A stretch of DNA of 64,000 bases, taken from Mycoplasmopsis sturni DSM 22021 (lineage in GTDB: Bacteria > Bacillota_I > Bacilli_A > Mycoplasmatales > Metamycoplasmataceae). This document shows, one piece after another, positions 53,644 through 63,801 of the stretch (its first letter is position 1; each line of letters begins with the position of its first letter). A program made the position numbers and the translations under genes. The notes under the pieces were generated by a model. It did no database searches and was not told where the DNA came from. It was given only the letters and a program-made list of their open reading frames with translations. The stretch spans positions 124,001-188,000 of the forward strand of contig NZ_JNIZ01000003.1 of NCBI RefSeq assembly GCF_000701485.1. The letters are read 5' to 3'.

Positions 53644-55832
53644 TTTAACTCCTTAAAAAATTCTCCTAAATTAGTAAGAATTTCTTCTTTTTTACTGTAA
53701 TTTCGCATTAATACATCAATATATGAGGTTGTTTCTTCTGACATAATAGTAAGTTTTTTGATTGCTCGCGAAGTTGCTGTATACATCATTTTTTTAGTTA
53801 ACATAAAAAGCACACTAGGATTAAGCACGAAAATAACATTGCTAATTTCACTTCCTTGAAATTTATGAACAGTAATTCCGTAAGCAAGATTTATTTGATC
53901 TCTAAATTCAGGTTCAGTATATTTAATTTCAATTAAGTTATTTCCTCTTTTAAACTCAACTACAATGATATTCTTTTTATCTATTGTTATTTTGTCTTTG
54001 ATAACACCTAAATCACCATTATAAATATCATGCAATATTCTATTTTCAAGTTGAATAACTCTATCACCAACTCTATATTCGATATCATAACTTAAAATTT
54101 TTGAACTATAAACTAATTTTCCTTTTGGATTTATTTTCTTTTGGATCGCATTGTTTAGAGCAATTAATCCAAAATCACCTTTATAAGAAGTTGATAAAAG
54201 AACAACATTTTCAATTCCTTGAATAGATACTTGATTTAAGTATTCATTGACAATACTTTCTAAATAATCTTTTTTTGGTATGCTCAATAATTCAACTACA
54301 CCATCTTTAAAAGTCGGAATCGCTTCATTTTTAATTGAATTAAAATGTTCAATAATTTCAGGATATTCACTCCTAAAGTTTTTGACTAAATAAGTTGTTT
54401 CACCAATTTCATTTTCTATTAATTCTTCTAACAAATTACCAGGCCCAATAGCAGGCAACTGCTCTACATCTCCTATTAAAATTAATTTTTGTAAATTAGG
54501 ACAATTAATTAATAATTTATGAAAAATATTTAAATTAACCATTGAAAACTCATCAACAATTAAAACTTTAATTTTTTCTAGATCCTTTAAATCTGCAGAA
54601 ATATTTTTTTCATCACTATCTATTTTAAGTAAACTGTGGATTGTACGGCATGATTCACCTGTTTTTAGTGAAATATTAGTTGCTGCTCTCCCGGTTGGAG
54701 CAAGAATATAATAGTCTTTTTCATTTTGAAGATTATTTTGCTTTAATGTATTATTAATAAATTTAATTAAGTGGCTTTTACCGGTTCCAGGACCACCAGA
54801 AACAATAGTTATATTATTGGTTAGAAAATTATAAAAAGCTTGTTTTTGCTCATTTGAAAGATTATTAAATTCTTTGCTTGTCTCATAATCTAATTCAAGT
54901 TTTTTTGCACGATTAATTTTAAAAAGTGTTTGAACAACTTCTTTTTCTCTTGCGTATGTTTTTTTTCTTATTAAATAGTTTTTTTCGTTTTTTTGAATTA
55001 AAAGTAATTTATTGTGTTCAATAAGATACTTCAAATTTTCAATAATTTCATCAATACTTAAAGAAAAATAAGTACTAATCTTTGAAGCTATGGTGCTTGC
55101 TAAAATAAGTATTGAATTATTATTTTCTTCTTCAATTAAGAAGTAATCAACAAAAGCTTCAAAACGCACAGTAGAATTAGGATCTCAGCCCAATAGAAGA
55201 GCAAATGAATCAACTTCTTTAATTGAAAAGTCATATTCTAGGTATAAAGAATAAGGGGAATTAGTTTTGTATTTATTAACAAAAGATTCTTTATTTCCAA
55301 ATTTAGAAAGCAATTTTTCGTAGAATTTTTGAAGATTATTTGTATAGAAAAAATTAATATCATCTTCATTATTGTTTTCTGTGCTTAAAAGGGAATTGAT
55401 AATATCTTTATTTTTTAAATAGTAATTTTGAATACTTAAAATTTGTTTTGAACTTAAAATTTCACTCAATTTGTCTTCGTTGTTTTGAAGATCTAAAACA
55501 AGTTCAAAAATATCGGTTCCAAAGTTATCAATAATTTTTTGAGCCGTTGTTTTTCCGATTCCTTCAACATGTTTCACAAAATATGAAACTCAATCAAACT
55601 CTTTTTTATCAAACACGGGTATATAAGATACCAATTTTTTATTGTTTTTGTACTTACTATTTGCTGATAATTCTACTTCGTAATTAACATAAAGATTAGG
55701 AACATTATTGGTTGCATAAACAATAATTGTTTCAGATGAATCGCTAGGTTTAAACATTAGAAGACCTCAATTAGCTTCTTTTGAACCTTTTAACATTTTA
55801 ACAAATGAACCTCTAAGTTTACTATTTTCCAT
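53634..55832 (-). CDS. recD2: RecD2-like DNA helicase (exodeoxyribonuclease V alpha family)
   Basis: 732 residues; the last codons are Lys-TGA(Trp)-Asn-TAA, so the true stop overlaps the pth start by 10 bases. A 5'-3' SF1B helicase. The N-terminal OB/HhH region includes VEGIGKTTAQKIIDNFG (helix-hairpin-helix, about residues 90-106), the helicase core has Walker A VSGGPGTGKSHLIKFI (about 344-358), motif Ia LAPTGRAA, motif II VLIVDEFSMV, motif III LIGDVEQLPAIGPG, and motifs V/VI GITVHKFQGSE and YTATSRA. No RecB or RecC accompanies it, as for RecD2. A TATAAT lies ten bases before the ATG with no Shine-Dalgarno, suggesting a very short leader. Confidence 0.9.
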
Positions 55833-55842
55833 ATTAATTTCT

Positions 55843-55848
55843 ATTATA
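55843..55848 (-). promoter_or_regulatory. -10 box of recD2
   Basis: TATAAT on the minus strand, ten bases before ATG, no ribosome binding site between. Confidence 0.5.
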
Positions 55849-55870
55849 AATAAAATATAGCTTGGAATTT

Positions 55871-55901
55871 AAAAAAATAGAGACGAAAAATCTCTATTTT
55901 T
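55871..55901 (-). terminator. terminator of the dnaA-dnaN-S4 unit
   Basis: Arms AAAAATAGAGA / TCTCTATTTTT with a short loop, read leftward. The 5' arm overlaps the TAG stop of the S4-domain gene. Confidence 0.88.
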
Positions 55902-56127
55902 GATTATCTTCTTCATCATTAATTGATTCTATTTTATAGATAATATCATTAACTCATACAATATCACCTATTCTAATTTTTGCTGATCTTCCGTCAGGTT
56001 TTCTTCCATTAATTTTAATCGAGTTTTCTTCAACAAATCATTTAGATTGTCCGCCGGTTTGAATTTCATCAACTTTTTTTAAAAATTGACTAAGTTTTAT
56101 TGACTCACCTTTAATTTTTACTATCAT
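55894..56127 (-). CDS. S4 RNA-binding domain protein (YaaA/RlbA type)
   Basis: 77 residues with two TGA Trp codons. The S4 fold is shown by IKLSQFLKKVDEIQTGGQSKW (helix pair), VEENSIKINGRKPDGRSAKI and the IRIGDIVWVND strand ('G..VNG......R.VRxGD'). The same gene follows dnaN in Bacillus (yaaA/rlbA), where it is linked to ribosome assembly. The ATG lies eight bases after the dnaN stop, with GGGG overlapping that stop as a weak ribosome binding site. The position next to dnaN strongly supports the call. Confidence 0.9.
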
Positions 56128-56135
56128 ACTTACCC

Positions 56136-57251
56136 CTAAAATCTTCTTATTGGTGTTATTAATTGTTTATTAAACGGATTATTTTCTGATGTTATTAATA
56201 AACGATCTTCATTTCTTGAAACTTCAATTTTAATTAAACCATTGTCTAGTACTGAAATAGCATCTTTAATAAATTGGTAATTAATATCAATTTCTAATTT
56301 TTCGCCATCTAATTGACATGAAGATGTACTTGCTTCACCAATACCAATTTCAGGTACTTCATATCGAACTTTAATTTCATTAGAATCAAAAGTAAATTCT
56401 AAACGTAATTCTTTATCAGAAGTAACAAAAAGCGCTTTATTTATTAATCTTAAAATTTCTTGTTTATCTACTTTAATTGTACGAGATATATCAAATTTAA
56501 ATAAATTTCAAACATTCATGTAATTTAAGTCAGTAGATCTAATTTGAATAATAGTATTAGTGTAACTAATTCCTAACTTGCTAGAATTAAAAAATAACAT
56601 AACTTTTTTATCTGCATCTTTTGTAACTAATTTCTTTAAATTTTTAGCATCAATAGTTAAATTTAAAGAAACTGGTTTTGAAACTTTAATAGATTCAGTA
56701 CTTAATCGATATGAGTCAGTTGCAACAAAACGTATATTATTTTCATCGTCACTACTTACATTAATACATTTATGAACTGTTGCTGTAATTTTATCACTTG
56801 AAGTACTTGCAGCAATTGAAGCATTATAAATAACTCTTTCTAAATCAATAGATTTAACTTCAGTTCTATTATCATGATCTGAAAATTTAATATGAGGATA
56901 TTGATCTATATCAACTCTTGTTAAAGTAAATTTTGTAGCCCCTTCATAAATATCAACTGTTGTATCTTTAACTAAAAAAGTAACATTATTATTAAATTTT
57001 TTAATTATATTTTTTAATATAGAAGCATTTATTAAAAATTTACCTTTTGAATCAATTTTTATTTTATCTTCATCAATTGGTATTTGTTTTTGAGCTTGGA
57101 TATTACCTGATTGAGCTTGGATAGTTAAAAATTCTGAATCAAGAGAAAAATACAAACAACGGTATGGTATAAAAGCATTATTTGAATCTATGTAATTATT
57201 CATAAAATCAACAACACTATCAATTAAATTTTTTTGAATTGTGAATTTCAT
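56136..57251 (-). CDS. dnaN: DNA polymerase III beta subunit (sliding clamp)
   Basis: 371 residues. The ring-shaped processivity clamp for PolC and other replication proteins. Start MKFTIQKNLIDSVVDFMNNYI, three repeated clamp subdomains with VDIDQYPHIKF, ISATSSDKITATVHKCINV-type block (AASTSSDKITATVHKC), RFVATDSYRLS ('ATDxxRL', the clamp hallmark) and a C-terminal EVSRNEDRLLITSENN...LITPIRRF ending ('P.R', normally MPMR). Ends in TAG. The last conserved strand is kept, so the clamp should be functional. Gene order dnaA-dnaN-S4 is conserved in Firmicutes. Confidence 0.96.
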
Positions 57252-57400
57252 AATGAAAACCTCTTTTTTATTTAATAATAATTATAAACTGTGGAATATG
57301 TGGATAAATATAAAAAAACGATATTTTTTGCCTTTTTAAAGCTAAAAAAGCAATTTTTTCATATTTTAATTAATTTTATTTTTTTGTGGATAAAAGTGGA
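57252..57400. other. dnaA-dnaN spacer with DnaA boxes (part of oriC region)
   Basis: 149 bases, very AT-rich. Two perfect 9-mer DnaA boxes in the form TGTGGATAA lie at 57299-57307 and 57385-57393, in the same orientation, and TGTGGAATA at 57290 is a near match. The region also carries the dnaN ribosome binding site (AAAGAGG). The dnaA-dnaN spacer is a component of the origin in many mollicutes. Confidence 0.7.
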
Positions 57401-58822
57401 TTAATGGGAACCGATGTTTTTTTTGAGAGCATCAAAAGCTCATTTTAAGCGATCATCTTTTTCTTCATTTATATTTCTATTGAATTTTTCAATTGCACTT
57501 AAAATAGTGCTATGGTCTCTTTTAAAAATCTTTCCAATTTGTGTTGAAGGAAGGTCTAGAAGAACTTTAATTAAGTTTATTGCCATATGCCTTGCAAGAA
57601 CAATATCTTTATTCCGACTTTTTCCTAAAATTTTATCTTGTGATATCTTGTAGTATTTTGAGACATTTTCAATAATGATTTCAGGGGTAATTTTTTCTGC
57701 TTGATTAACAAAATCTGCAAAAATGTTTCGAACAACATTATAAACATATGCGCTATTTGAAATTTCTTTTTTATGGTATTTTAATCTTTTAACTGCACCA
57801 ATTAGGTCACGAATAGAACTACTGCAATGACTTACAACAAAATCAACAGAATCAGGGGTAAATTTATCATAATTAATTTCAGTTTCGCGTTTGATTAGCT
57901 GTTCAAAAACAATTTCTAGATCTTTTTTGTCGGGTTTTTGGATTTTGGTTTGGAAACCCGATCTTAAACGAGATAATAATCGTTCATCAAAATAAACATT
58001 AAGATCTTTTAATTCATATTCAGAGGCAAAAATGGTTAATTTATCATTCATCATTCTTGAATCAATGACTTTAAATAAAAAGTTTTTTGTTGCTTTTTTA
58101 TCTCCGTCTCCAAAAATTTGAAAATCATCAAAAACTAAAACATCAATATTTGCGTAATATTTAGATATTTTTGATATTTTTACTTGATCATTATCTTTTA
58201 ATATAGGTGAAATATAAGAAGTAAATTGGTAAGGGTCAATATATATTGCTGACTTTTTCTTCTTGGTTAACTCATTAATGGTTGCATGTAATAAGTGGGT
58301 TTTACCATAACCAGATTTACCTGATAAAAAGACAATCGATATTGAGTCATCCCCTTGAATAATTTCTTTAAATACTGAAATTGATTCTTCATTAAATTTA
58401 CTTTCGATGTAATTATCAAAATTTCAATTGGCACGCACCATATTGCTTTGAATTTGAGTTTGAATAGTTTCTTTAATGATTTTAGGAGTTATGGTATTTT
58501 CTTTTTGTTCTTTTTTAAGAGTGTTTAAATCATAATTGACAAATTTTCAGGAATATTCTTTTGAAAATACCTGACGAATTGCATCATCAATAATATTGAT
58601 GTTTACTTGATCGTTTTTGAACCTATTTAAACTTGTTTCAGGAACTCTTGTATTTGACAAAATAACCACGTTCTTGTCAACTTTAATTACTTGCATGTCA
58701 TTAAGATAGGCATTATATGTTAACGAATCAGGACGGTTATATAAGATATCTTTAAGTTGTTCTGTTTTAATCTCTAAATCATATTTTTGTGTGTAATTTC
58801 CACTAACTTCTTTTATATTCAT
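57401..58822 (-). CDS. dnaA: chromosomal replication initiator protein DnaA
   Basis: 473 residues. Domain I N-terminal (1-90), linker, then the AAA+ domain with Walker A GKSGYGKTHLLH (about residues 168-179), Walker B VLVFDDFQIF (about 235), sensor region FASEYELKDL and arginine-finger RLLSRLRSGF. The C-terminal DNA-binding helix-turn-helix signature is IFKRDHSTILSAIEKF (about 432-447), matching the DnaA 'RDHTTVLHA' block. It binds TTATCCACA boxes found on both sides of the gene and opens the origin. Followed by dnaN. Confidence 0.97.
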
Positions 58823-59004
58823 AATTAAATTTTAAATGTTTTTTATGTATTTAAATAAATTTGTGGATTTAAAAAAAATTTGAATAACTTTCCCACAATT
58901 AATCCACAACTTTCATTTGCGATTTTTAGGGCTTTCCACATAAAAAATAGTCTTTAAATAAATGTGTGGATAAATTGTGTACAAATTCTTTGTTTTTTGT
59001 GTAA
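58823..59004. other. probable origin of replication (oriC)
   Basis: 182 bases between divergent dnaA and the ABC exporter gene. It has one perfect DnaA box TGTGGATAA (58965-58973) and three near boxes: TGTGGATTT (58862-58870), AATCCACA (58901-58908, opposite orientation) and TTTCCACA (58932-58939, opposite orientation). AT-rich tracts AAAAAAAATTTGAATAA are suitable for melting. Genes diverge from this point on both sides. The assignment follows the usual dnaA-linked origin of mollicutes. Confidence 0.8.
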
Positions 59005-59018
59005 ATGCTAAAAAAATA

Positions 59019-59024
59019 TATAAT
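59019..59024 (+). promoter_or_regulatory. -10 box of the ABC exporter operon
   Basis: TATAAT 19 bases before the ATG at 59044, with an AAAGGGA ribosome binding site between. Confidence 0.6.
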
Positions 59025-59043
59025 AAAAAAATCAAAGGGAAAA

Positions 59044-59952
59044 ATGAAAGAAATAGTTTTAAAAATTGAAAATTTAAACAAAAGTTTTGGTAATTTTAAG
59101 GCTTTAAATAACCTTAATTTTGAAGTTCAAAAAGGTGAGCTTTTTGGCTTTTTGGGAGTTAATGGGGCCGGAAAAACAACCACACTCAATATTATTTTCG
59201 GAATTTTAAAACCTGACTCAGGCCAAGTGTGAATTAATGGAAAAAATGCCTTTAAAAATCAAGCATATATAAAAAATGAAATCGGGGTAGTTTTCCAAAA
59301 TTCAATATTAGATCCTTATTTAAAAGTTTCTGAAATTCTTTATGAAAAAGCATTGCTTTACAGAAATAGATTTAAAGAACCAATTAAAGATGTAGTTAAA
59401 AAGATTATTGATGAATTTGAATTAACAAGTTTTTCTAATAAGCTATATCACCAACTTTCTGGGGGACAAAAAAGAAGAGTTGATATTGCCCGTGCTTTAA
59501 TTCATAAACCTTTAATTTTATTTTTAGATGAACCAACAACGGGATTGGATCCAAATTCAAGAAAATTAGTTTGAAAAAACTTACAAAACTATCGCGAAAA
59601 AAACAATTTGACAATTATTTTAACCACACACTATATGGAAGAAGCTAATAATTGTACAAATGTAATTGTCTTACAAAAAGGAAAAATTTTAGAAAGAGGG
59701 ACTGTTAGGGAATTAAAAACTAAATATACAGAAACAATTATAAAAATTTACCATAAAGTAGATCCGGATTTAGAATTAAGTTTTAAAGAAAAAAATCTAA
59801 AATTTAAATACATTGATAATCATTATCGAATTTATTTTGTTAATACAAATAAAGCTCATGATTTTTTGATTGAAAACCCTGAAATGAAGGATATTGAGTT
59901 AGTTAATGGTGATATGGATGATGTTTTCTTAAATATTATTAAAAGTAGGTAA
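59044..59952 (+). CDS. ABC-2 type exporter ATP-binding protein (DrrA/CcmA-like)
   Basis: 302 residues. Walker [10 protein letters not shown] (about residues 37-45), Q-loop [14 protein letters not shown], signature LSGGQKRR, Walker [18 protein letters not shown] and switch His [10 protein letters not shown]. The 'DEPTTGLDP' and 'HYMEEA' motifs are typical of the DrrA/NatA subfamily that exports drugs, lipids or antibiotics with an ABC-2 permease. The ATG at 59044 follows AAAGGGA; an earlier in-frame ATG at 59005 lies upstream of the -10 box and is rejected. The permease gene begins two bases after its stop. Confidence 0.92.
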
Positions 59953-59954
59953 TA

Positions 59955-61028
59955 ATGGATATTTATGTTTTACTTCGTAGACAATGAAGGTCGTTTTATA
60001 ATCAAAAATGAAGATTATTTATTACTCTTTTTGCACCTATTTTGGTTTTTTTAATTTTATTAGTTATTTATAATGTGGTTGCTAGAATGAATGATTTTAG
60101 CTCAAATACAGTTGGGATACAAACCTTTCAAATAGGAACCGGAATTTTATTCTTAATTTGTTTAGTTAATGCAGTTACTTTGACTTTGCCACAAACTCAA
60201 GATAATTCAAATTTAACAATAGAAGATATAAAAATTACTCCAATAAAGCAATGAAAAATACGATTTAGTTATTTTGTTTTTAATGCTTTATTAAATTTGC
60301 TTATTTGCTTTTTAATTTTAATTTTATTTATTTGTTTAATTTTTATTTTTAATGTAAATAGAATTGAAGTACTTAATCCCGAAGGAGACTTAAAAAATAG
60401 AACCACTGATTTATATGATAAAGTTACATCAGTTTTGTTTTTTTTAAATAATCACCCGGAATTACATGACAAATATAATCAAGAAATACAAGCAATAAAT
60501 TCTTTAGTTGATCAATTTTCAAAGAAAACTGATGAAATTAAGTTAATTCAAGAAACTATTTATATAGTGACCTTTAGAAGTGTTTTTGGCATGAGTTGAA
60601 CTCTTATTTTGTCTGTTTTATCAAGCTCACTTTTTTACACAATTTTAATGTCTAAAATTAAATCCTTAAATGTTTCATTGGGTATTAGTGTGATGGTCAT
60701 TATGTTTGGAGGGTATTTTATAGGAACTTTAATTCCATTATCTAAGTACCCTGATTGAATGAAGTTTTTGGCTTCTATTTCCCCAATTTCTCAACTTTTA
60801 CAAATTGCAAGAGCAACAGTTTATGATGGTACGGTTTGAGAAAGTTACAATATCGCTAATAATCCAATTGTGATTTTTGGATATAAGAGTAATGTTGTGG
60901 TTTCGATTTTTTATTCAATTACTTGATTAGTTTTATTATTTGCAATAAACTTATACTGAAATCAAATTTGATCATTTTGATTTAAAATAGTAGATTTTTT
61001 TAAAAAACAAACGAAAAAAAAGCAGTAA
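59955..61028 (+). CDS. ABC-2 type transporter permease
   Basis: 357 residues, not visible as one frame unless TGA is Trp. Six hydrophobic segments: LFAPILVFLILLVIYNVV (about 20-40), IGTGILFLICLVNAVTL, LLNLLICFLILILFICLIF, then a polar loop of about 75 residues, SWTLILSVLSSSLFYTI, LGISVMVIMFGGYFIGTLI and VVSIFYSITWLVLLFAINLY. The P-L-xxYP-type motif IPLSKYPDWMKFLASISPI is an ABC-2 feature. It follows its ATPase by two bases. The end overlaps a terminator hairpin. The substrate is unknown. Confidence 0.88.
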
Positions 61029-61041
61029 AACCTGCTTTTTT
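61012..61041. terminator. shared terminator between the ABC exporter and lipoprotein 1
   Basis: AAAAAAAGCAG / CTGCTTTTTT hairpin. It contains the stop codon of the permease on the plus strand and its T-run overlaps the stop codon of the convergent lipoprotein gene. Confidence 0.85.
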
Positions 61042-61918
61042 ATTGCACATCTACTAAAGTAAAGCGAAGTTCTTTTCCTCCGTATTGTTCTTTAAATAAA
61101 ATTTGTTGGCTTCTGTCTTGAGGCACAGATCCAAAAGCTTCTGTTGAAAGAACAAATTTTTTGATATTAAAATGATCTAAAATATCATCTTTAAAGGCTA
61201 TTTTTGGGAAAGAATAAACATAATTACTAATTTCTGTTTTTATAATACTTGGATTATCTCAATCTGGTGTTAAGAATATTTTGAGAATAAAACCTGAATC
61301 TAAAACTAAAAAGAAAGTAGTTGTTTTAAAGGAATCTGGGTCATCAATAATTTGTTTAGTGTAATCAATTACTTTATTAGATTTAAGAGACATAAAACCA
61401 CTTGTAGCTAAATTATTTTGCAAACTATTTAAAATATTATCTTCATTTGTTGTTGTAAATAAGTCTGCTACCGAAGGGTAATTAATATAGGTGAAAGAAT
61501 CTATATTATATAAGTATCATAACCAGTTTTTTGTTTTTAACTGGTCAAGTACTTTGTCGGAATTTTTTAAAGGGTAAGGAGTTTCTTCTTTGTTATATGC
61601 ATTGCTTCCAAAAGATCTTGTTAAGTTATTGGCAAAAAGTAGTGCATTAGATAAAATGTTTTTGTAATCGGGATCTAAAAGTAATTCTTCTTGAGTTTTT
61701 ATGTATTCTTGAATCTGGGTTTGGTCATGGTTGTAAATTGTATTTAATAAATCCAGAACATAATCGCGATTGATAAATTCTTTTCATTTAATGTCATTTT
61801 GATAATCTTTGTTTTGAAAATCCTGAGAAATTTGATCGTTATGGTTTGTACATGAAGCAACAATTAATCCTGAAAAAGGAACAAATAATGATATTAATTT
61901 AATTATTTTCTTTAACAT
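61040..61918 (-). CDS. lipoprotein of unknown function (292 aa)
   Basis: Open for 293 codons with several TGA Trp codons; checked frame by frame. The signal is MLKKIIKLISLFVPFSGLIVASC, with the lipobox VASC and Cys at residue 23. The mature protein is mixed alpha/beta with motifs such as NWLWYLYNIDSF and FFLVLDSGFILKIFL; nothing known was recognised. It is the last of three lipoprotein genes that follow an ABC ATPase gene in one leftward cluster, suggesting surface-exposed accessory or substrate-capturing proteins. No clear Shine-Dalgarno, but the next gene upstream ends only nine bases before the ATG. Confidence 0.85.
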
Positions 61919-61927
61919 TATTAATCT

Positions 61928-62818
61928 CTAATTAAATTGTTTAGAAAAAGAGAAACCAAAATTATTATTGTTTGTTGCTTGTATTTTTACATCTTTTGAT
62001 AATAAGATAAAATTAGCCGGTTCACCATAACGATATTTTTTCACCATATCATCTTCAAAACGATCATATCCTATTTGGTCTCCGTGGATGTAAGCACTAT
62101 GGACAATATCTGTTAGGATTTTGGTTGAGATATTAATTGCGTTAGATTTAGGAAAATATCAAAGTTGTCCTGGAAAATTAAATATTGGATTGTCAGTGAG
62201 TGCGTCAGAAATGCTCATTCTTAAAAAGATGTTTTGCTTTTTAAGATATAAAATTGTTGTATTTGCAAATTCGGCTGACTCATCTCCTTCGATAAGTTCT
62301 TCTCAATAGTTTGTTGAAAAAAGCTTTGGAGAAGGTTCTTTAAGTTTCTTTAAAGAATCCAAATATTTTTGTGAATGGGAACCTGCTTTGTTTTGCGGGA
62401 AAGTTAACCAAGAATCGAAAATGGCCCGAAATTTAGTTATGTTTCTAAGCACAATTAATCAATTTTTATTAGCTAGTTCATTTAATCTTGACACGATTTC
62501 TGAAGTATCGGAAAGATTTTTTTGTGCTTCTGAGAATTCTTCCGAAATTTCCTTGTATTTTTCAAAAAAGGCTTTTATATTTTTTGTGTTATTTTGAGTT
62601 TTTAAAAATTCAACCTTTCTTGCATAATTGGGGAAAACCTGCTCAACAATGCTATCTAAAATTTTTTCAGATTTAGCTTTTTCTTGTGTAGCTGGATCAA
62701 GATCATTATTATATTTAGGTTGAATAATTTTTTCTAATTGTGAATTATTGCTTAAATCAGCACAAGAAGTTACAAAAATAGGTGCTAAAGGAAGTAGCAA
62801 AGTTAATCATTTTTTCAT
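61928..62818 (-). CDS. lipoprotein of unknown function (296 aa)
   Basis: Signal MKKWLTLLLPLAPIFVTSC with lipobox VTSC, Cys at residue 19. The N-terminal mature half is helical (EKAKSEKILDSIVEQVFPNY, EKYKEISEEFSEAQKNL); the C-terminal half has NTTILYLKKQNIFLRM, NFPGQLWYFPKSNAI and YIHGDQIGYDRFEDDMVKKY. The pattern of a helical spacer and a Trp/Tyr-rich end resembles the neighbouring lipoproteins, so they may be diverged paralogues. It starts two bases after the upstream lipoprotein gene, with GAAAGGTG as ribosome binding site. Confidence 0.87.
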
Positions 62819-62820
62819 AA

Positions 62821-63801
62821 TTACACCTTTCTGATTGTAAATCTCATAAGATTAATGTTTTCTTTTTGTAATTCTTTAATAGCTAAAAATGCACTTTTAG
62901 AATAAGCATCCGGGTTAAATAATGTAAGAAATCATTGGTCGTTAAATTTTTGAGCTAGTGCTTTAGTGTCTGTGTTTGGATCTAATTTTTCGCGATAGCT
63001 AATATATGACTGGGTATTTTTTTGATATTGAGTTAAAAGTTCTTGTTGAAATTTATTGATAAAATCTTCCATATTAGATTTTTGTAAAACTTCTTCGTTG
63101 TTAAAAATCTCGTAAACATCACCGGTAAATTGAATTGTGACTGAATCATCTTTTTGGTAGATAAAACCATTTAAGAATCTTTTTTGATCAATAATTAAAT
63201 AAAAAGATTTTAATAACTTAAATTGATTATTTTCATTTTGAATGTCAAAATCTTTGATAATTAAATGAGCTTTGTTGGTTTTTAAATTCGTTATTAAATA
63301 AGGTCTATCGGCATCATTTAACAGCACATATTGCGTTGTATCAAGACCAAAGGTATCATGATAATATTCATCTCCATATGGATTTAATACAAAACCAATT
63401 TTTTCTAAATTATTAAGAAATCAAAATCAATCTTTAGTTAAGGTTTGGTTAATTATTTTTTTAGCATTTAAAGATAAGCGCCTAAACTCTCTATTTTTAC
63501 GATCCATATCAAGATAAAATGGACTATATCAGTATAAAGAATAATTTAGTTCATCAAATTTACTAATTGGTTTGTTTTTTTGGTCAAATATATATTCTTG
63601 TTTTTTTGTTTGGTCTTCACTAAAGGTAAATTTAAATAAAGGTTCTACCTGTTCTAATAAGTAATCTTGTTTTGTATTTTTTTCTTTATCTTTGTTATTT
63701 AAGTTTTCTGAGCTATTTTGGGTTGAATTTGCTTGATTTACGCATGAAATAGCTCCAACAGAAGAAAAAAGCAATAAACTAAGACTTAATAACTTTTTCA
63801 T
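62821..63801 (-). CDS. lipoprotein of unknown function (326 aa)
   Basis: Signal MKKLLSLSLLLFSSVGAISC with lipobox AISC, Cys at residue 20, followed by an Asn/Ser-rich linker. The mature protein includes NYSLYWYSPFYLDMDRKNREF, the block GFVLNPYGDEYYHD and ISYREKLDPNTDTKAL. The start is set at ATG 63801, which gives a classical signal peptide; an in-frame ATG at 63813 would add MTYF. The start lies inside the 3' end of the ABC ATPase gene (23-base overlap), so expression is probably coupled. Function unknown. Confidence 0.87.
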
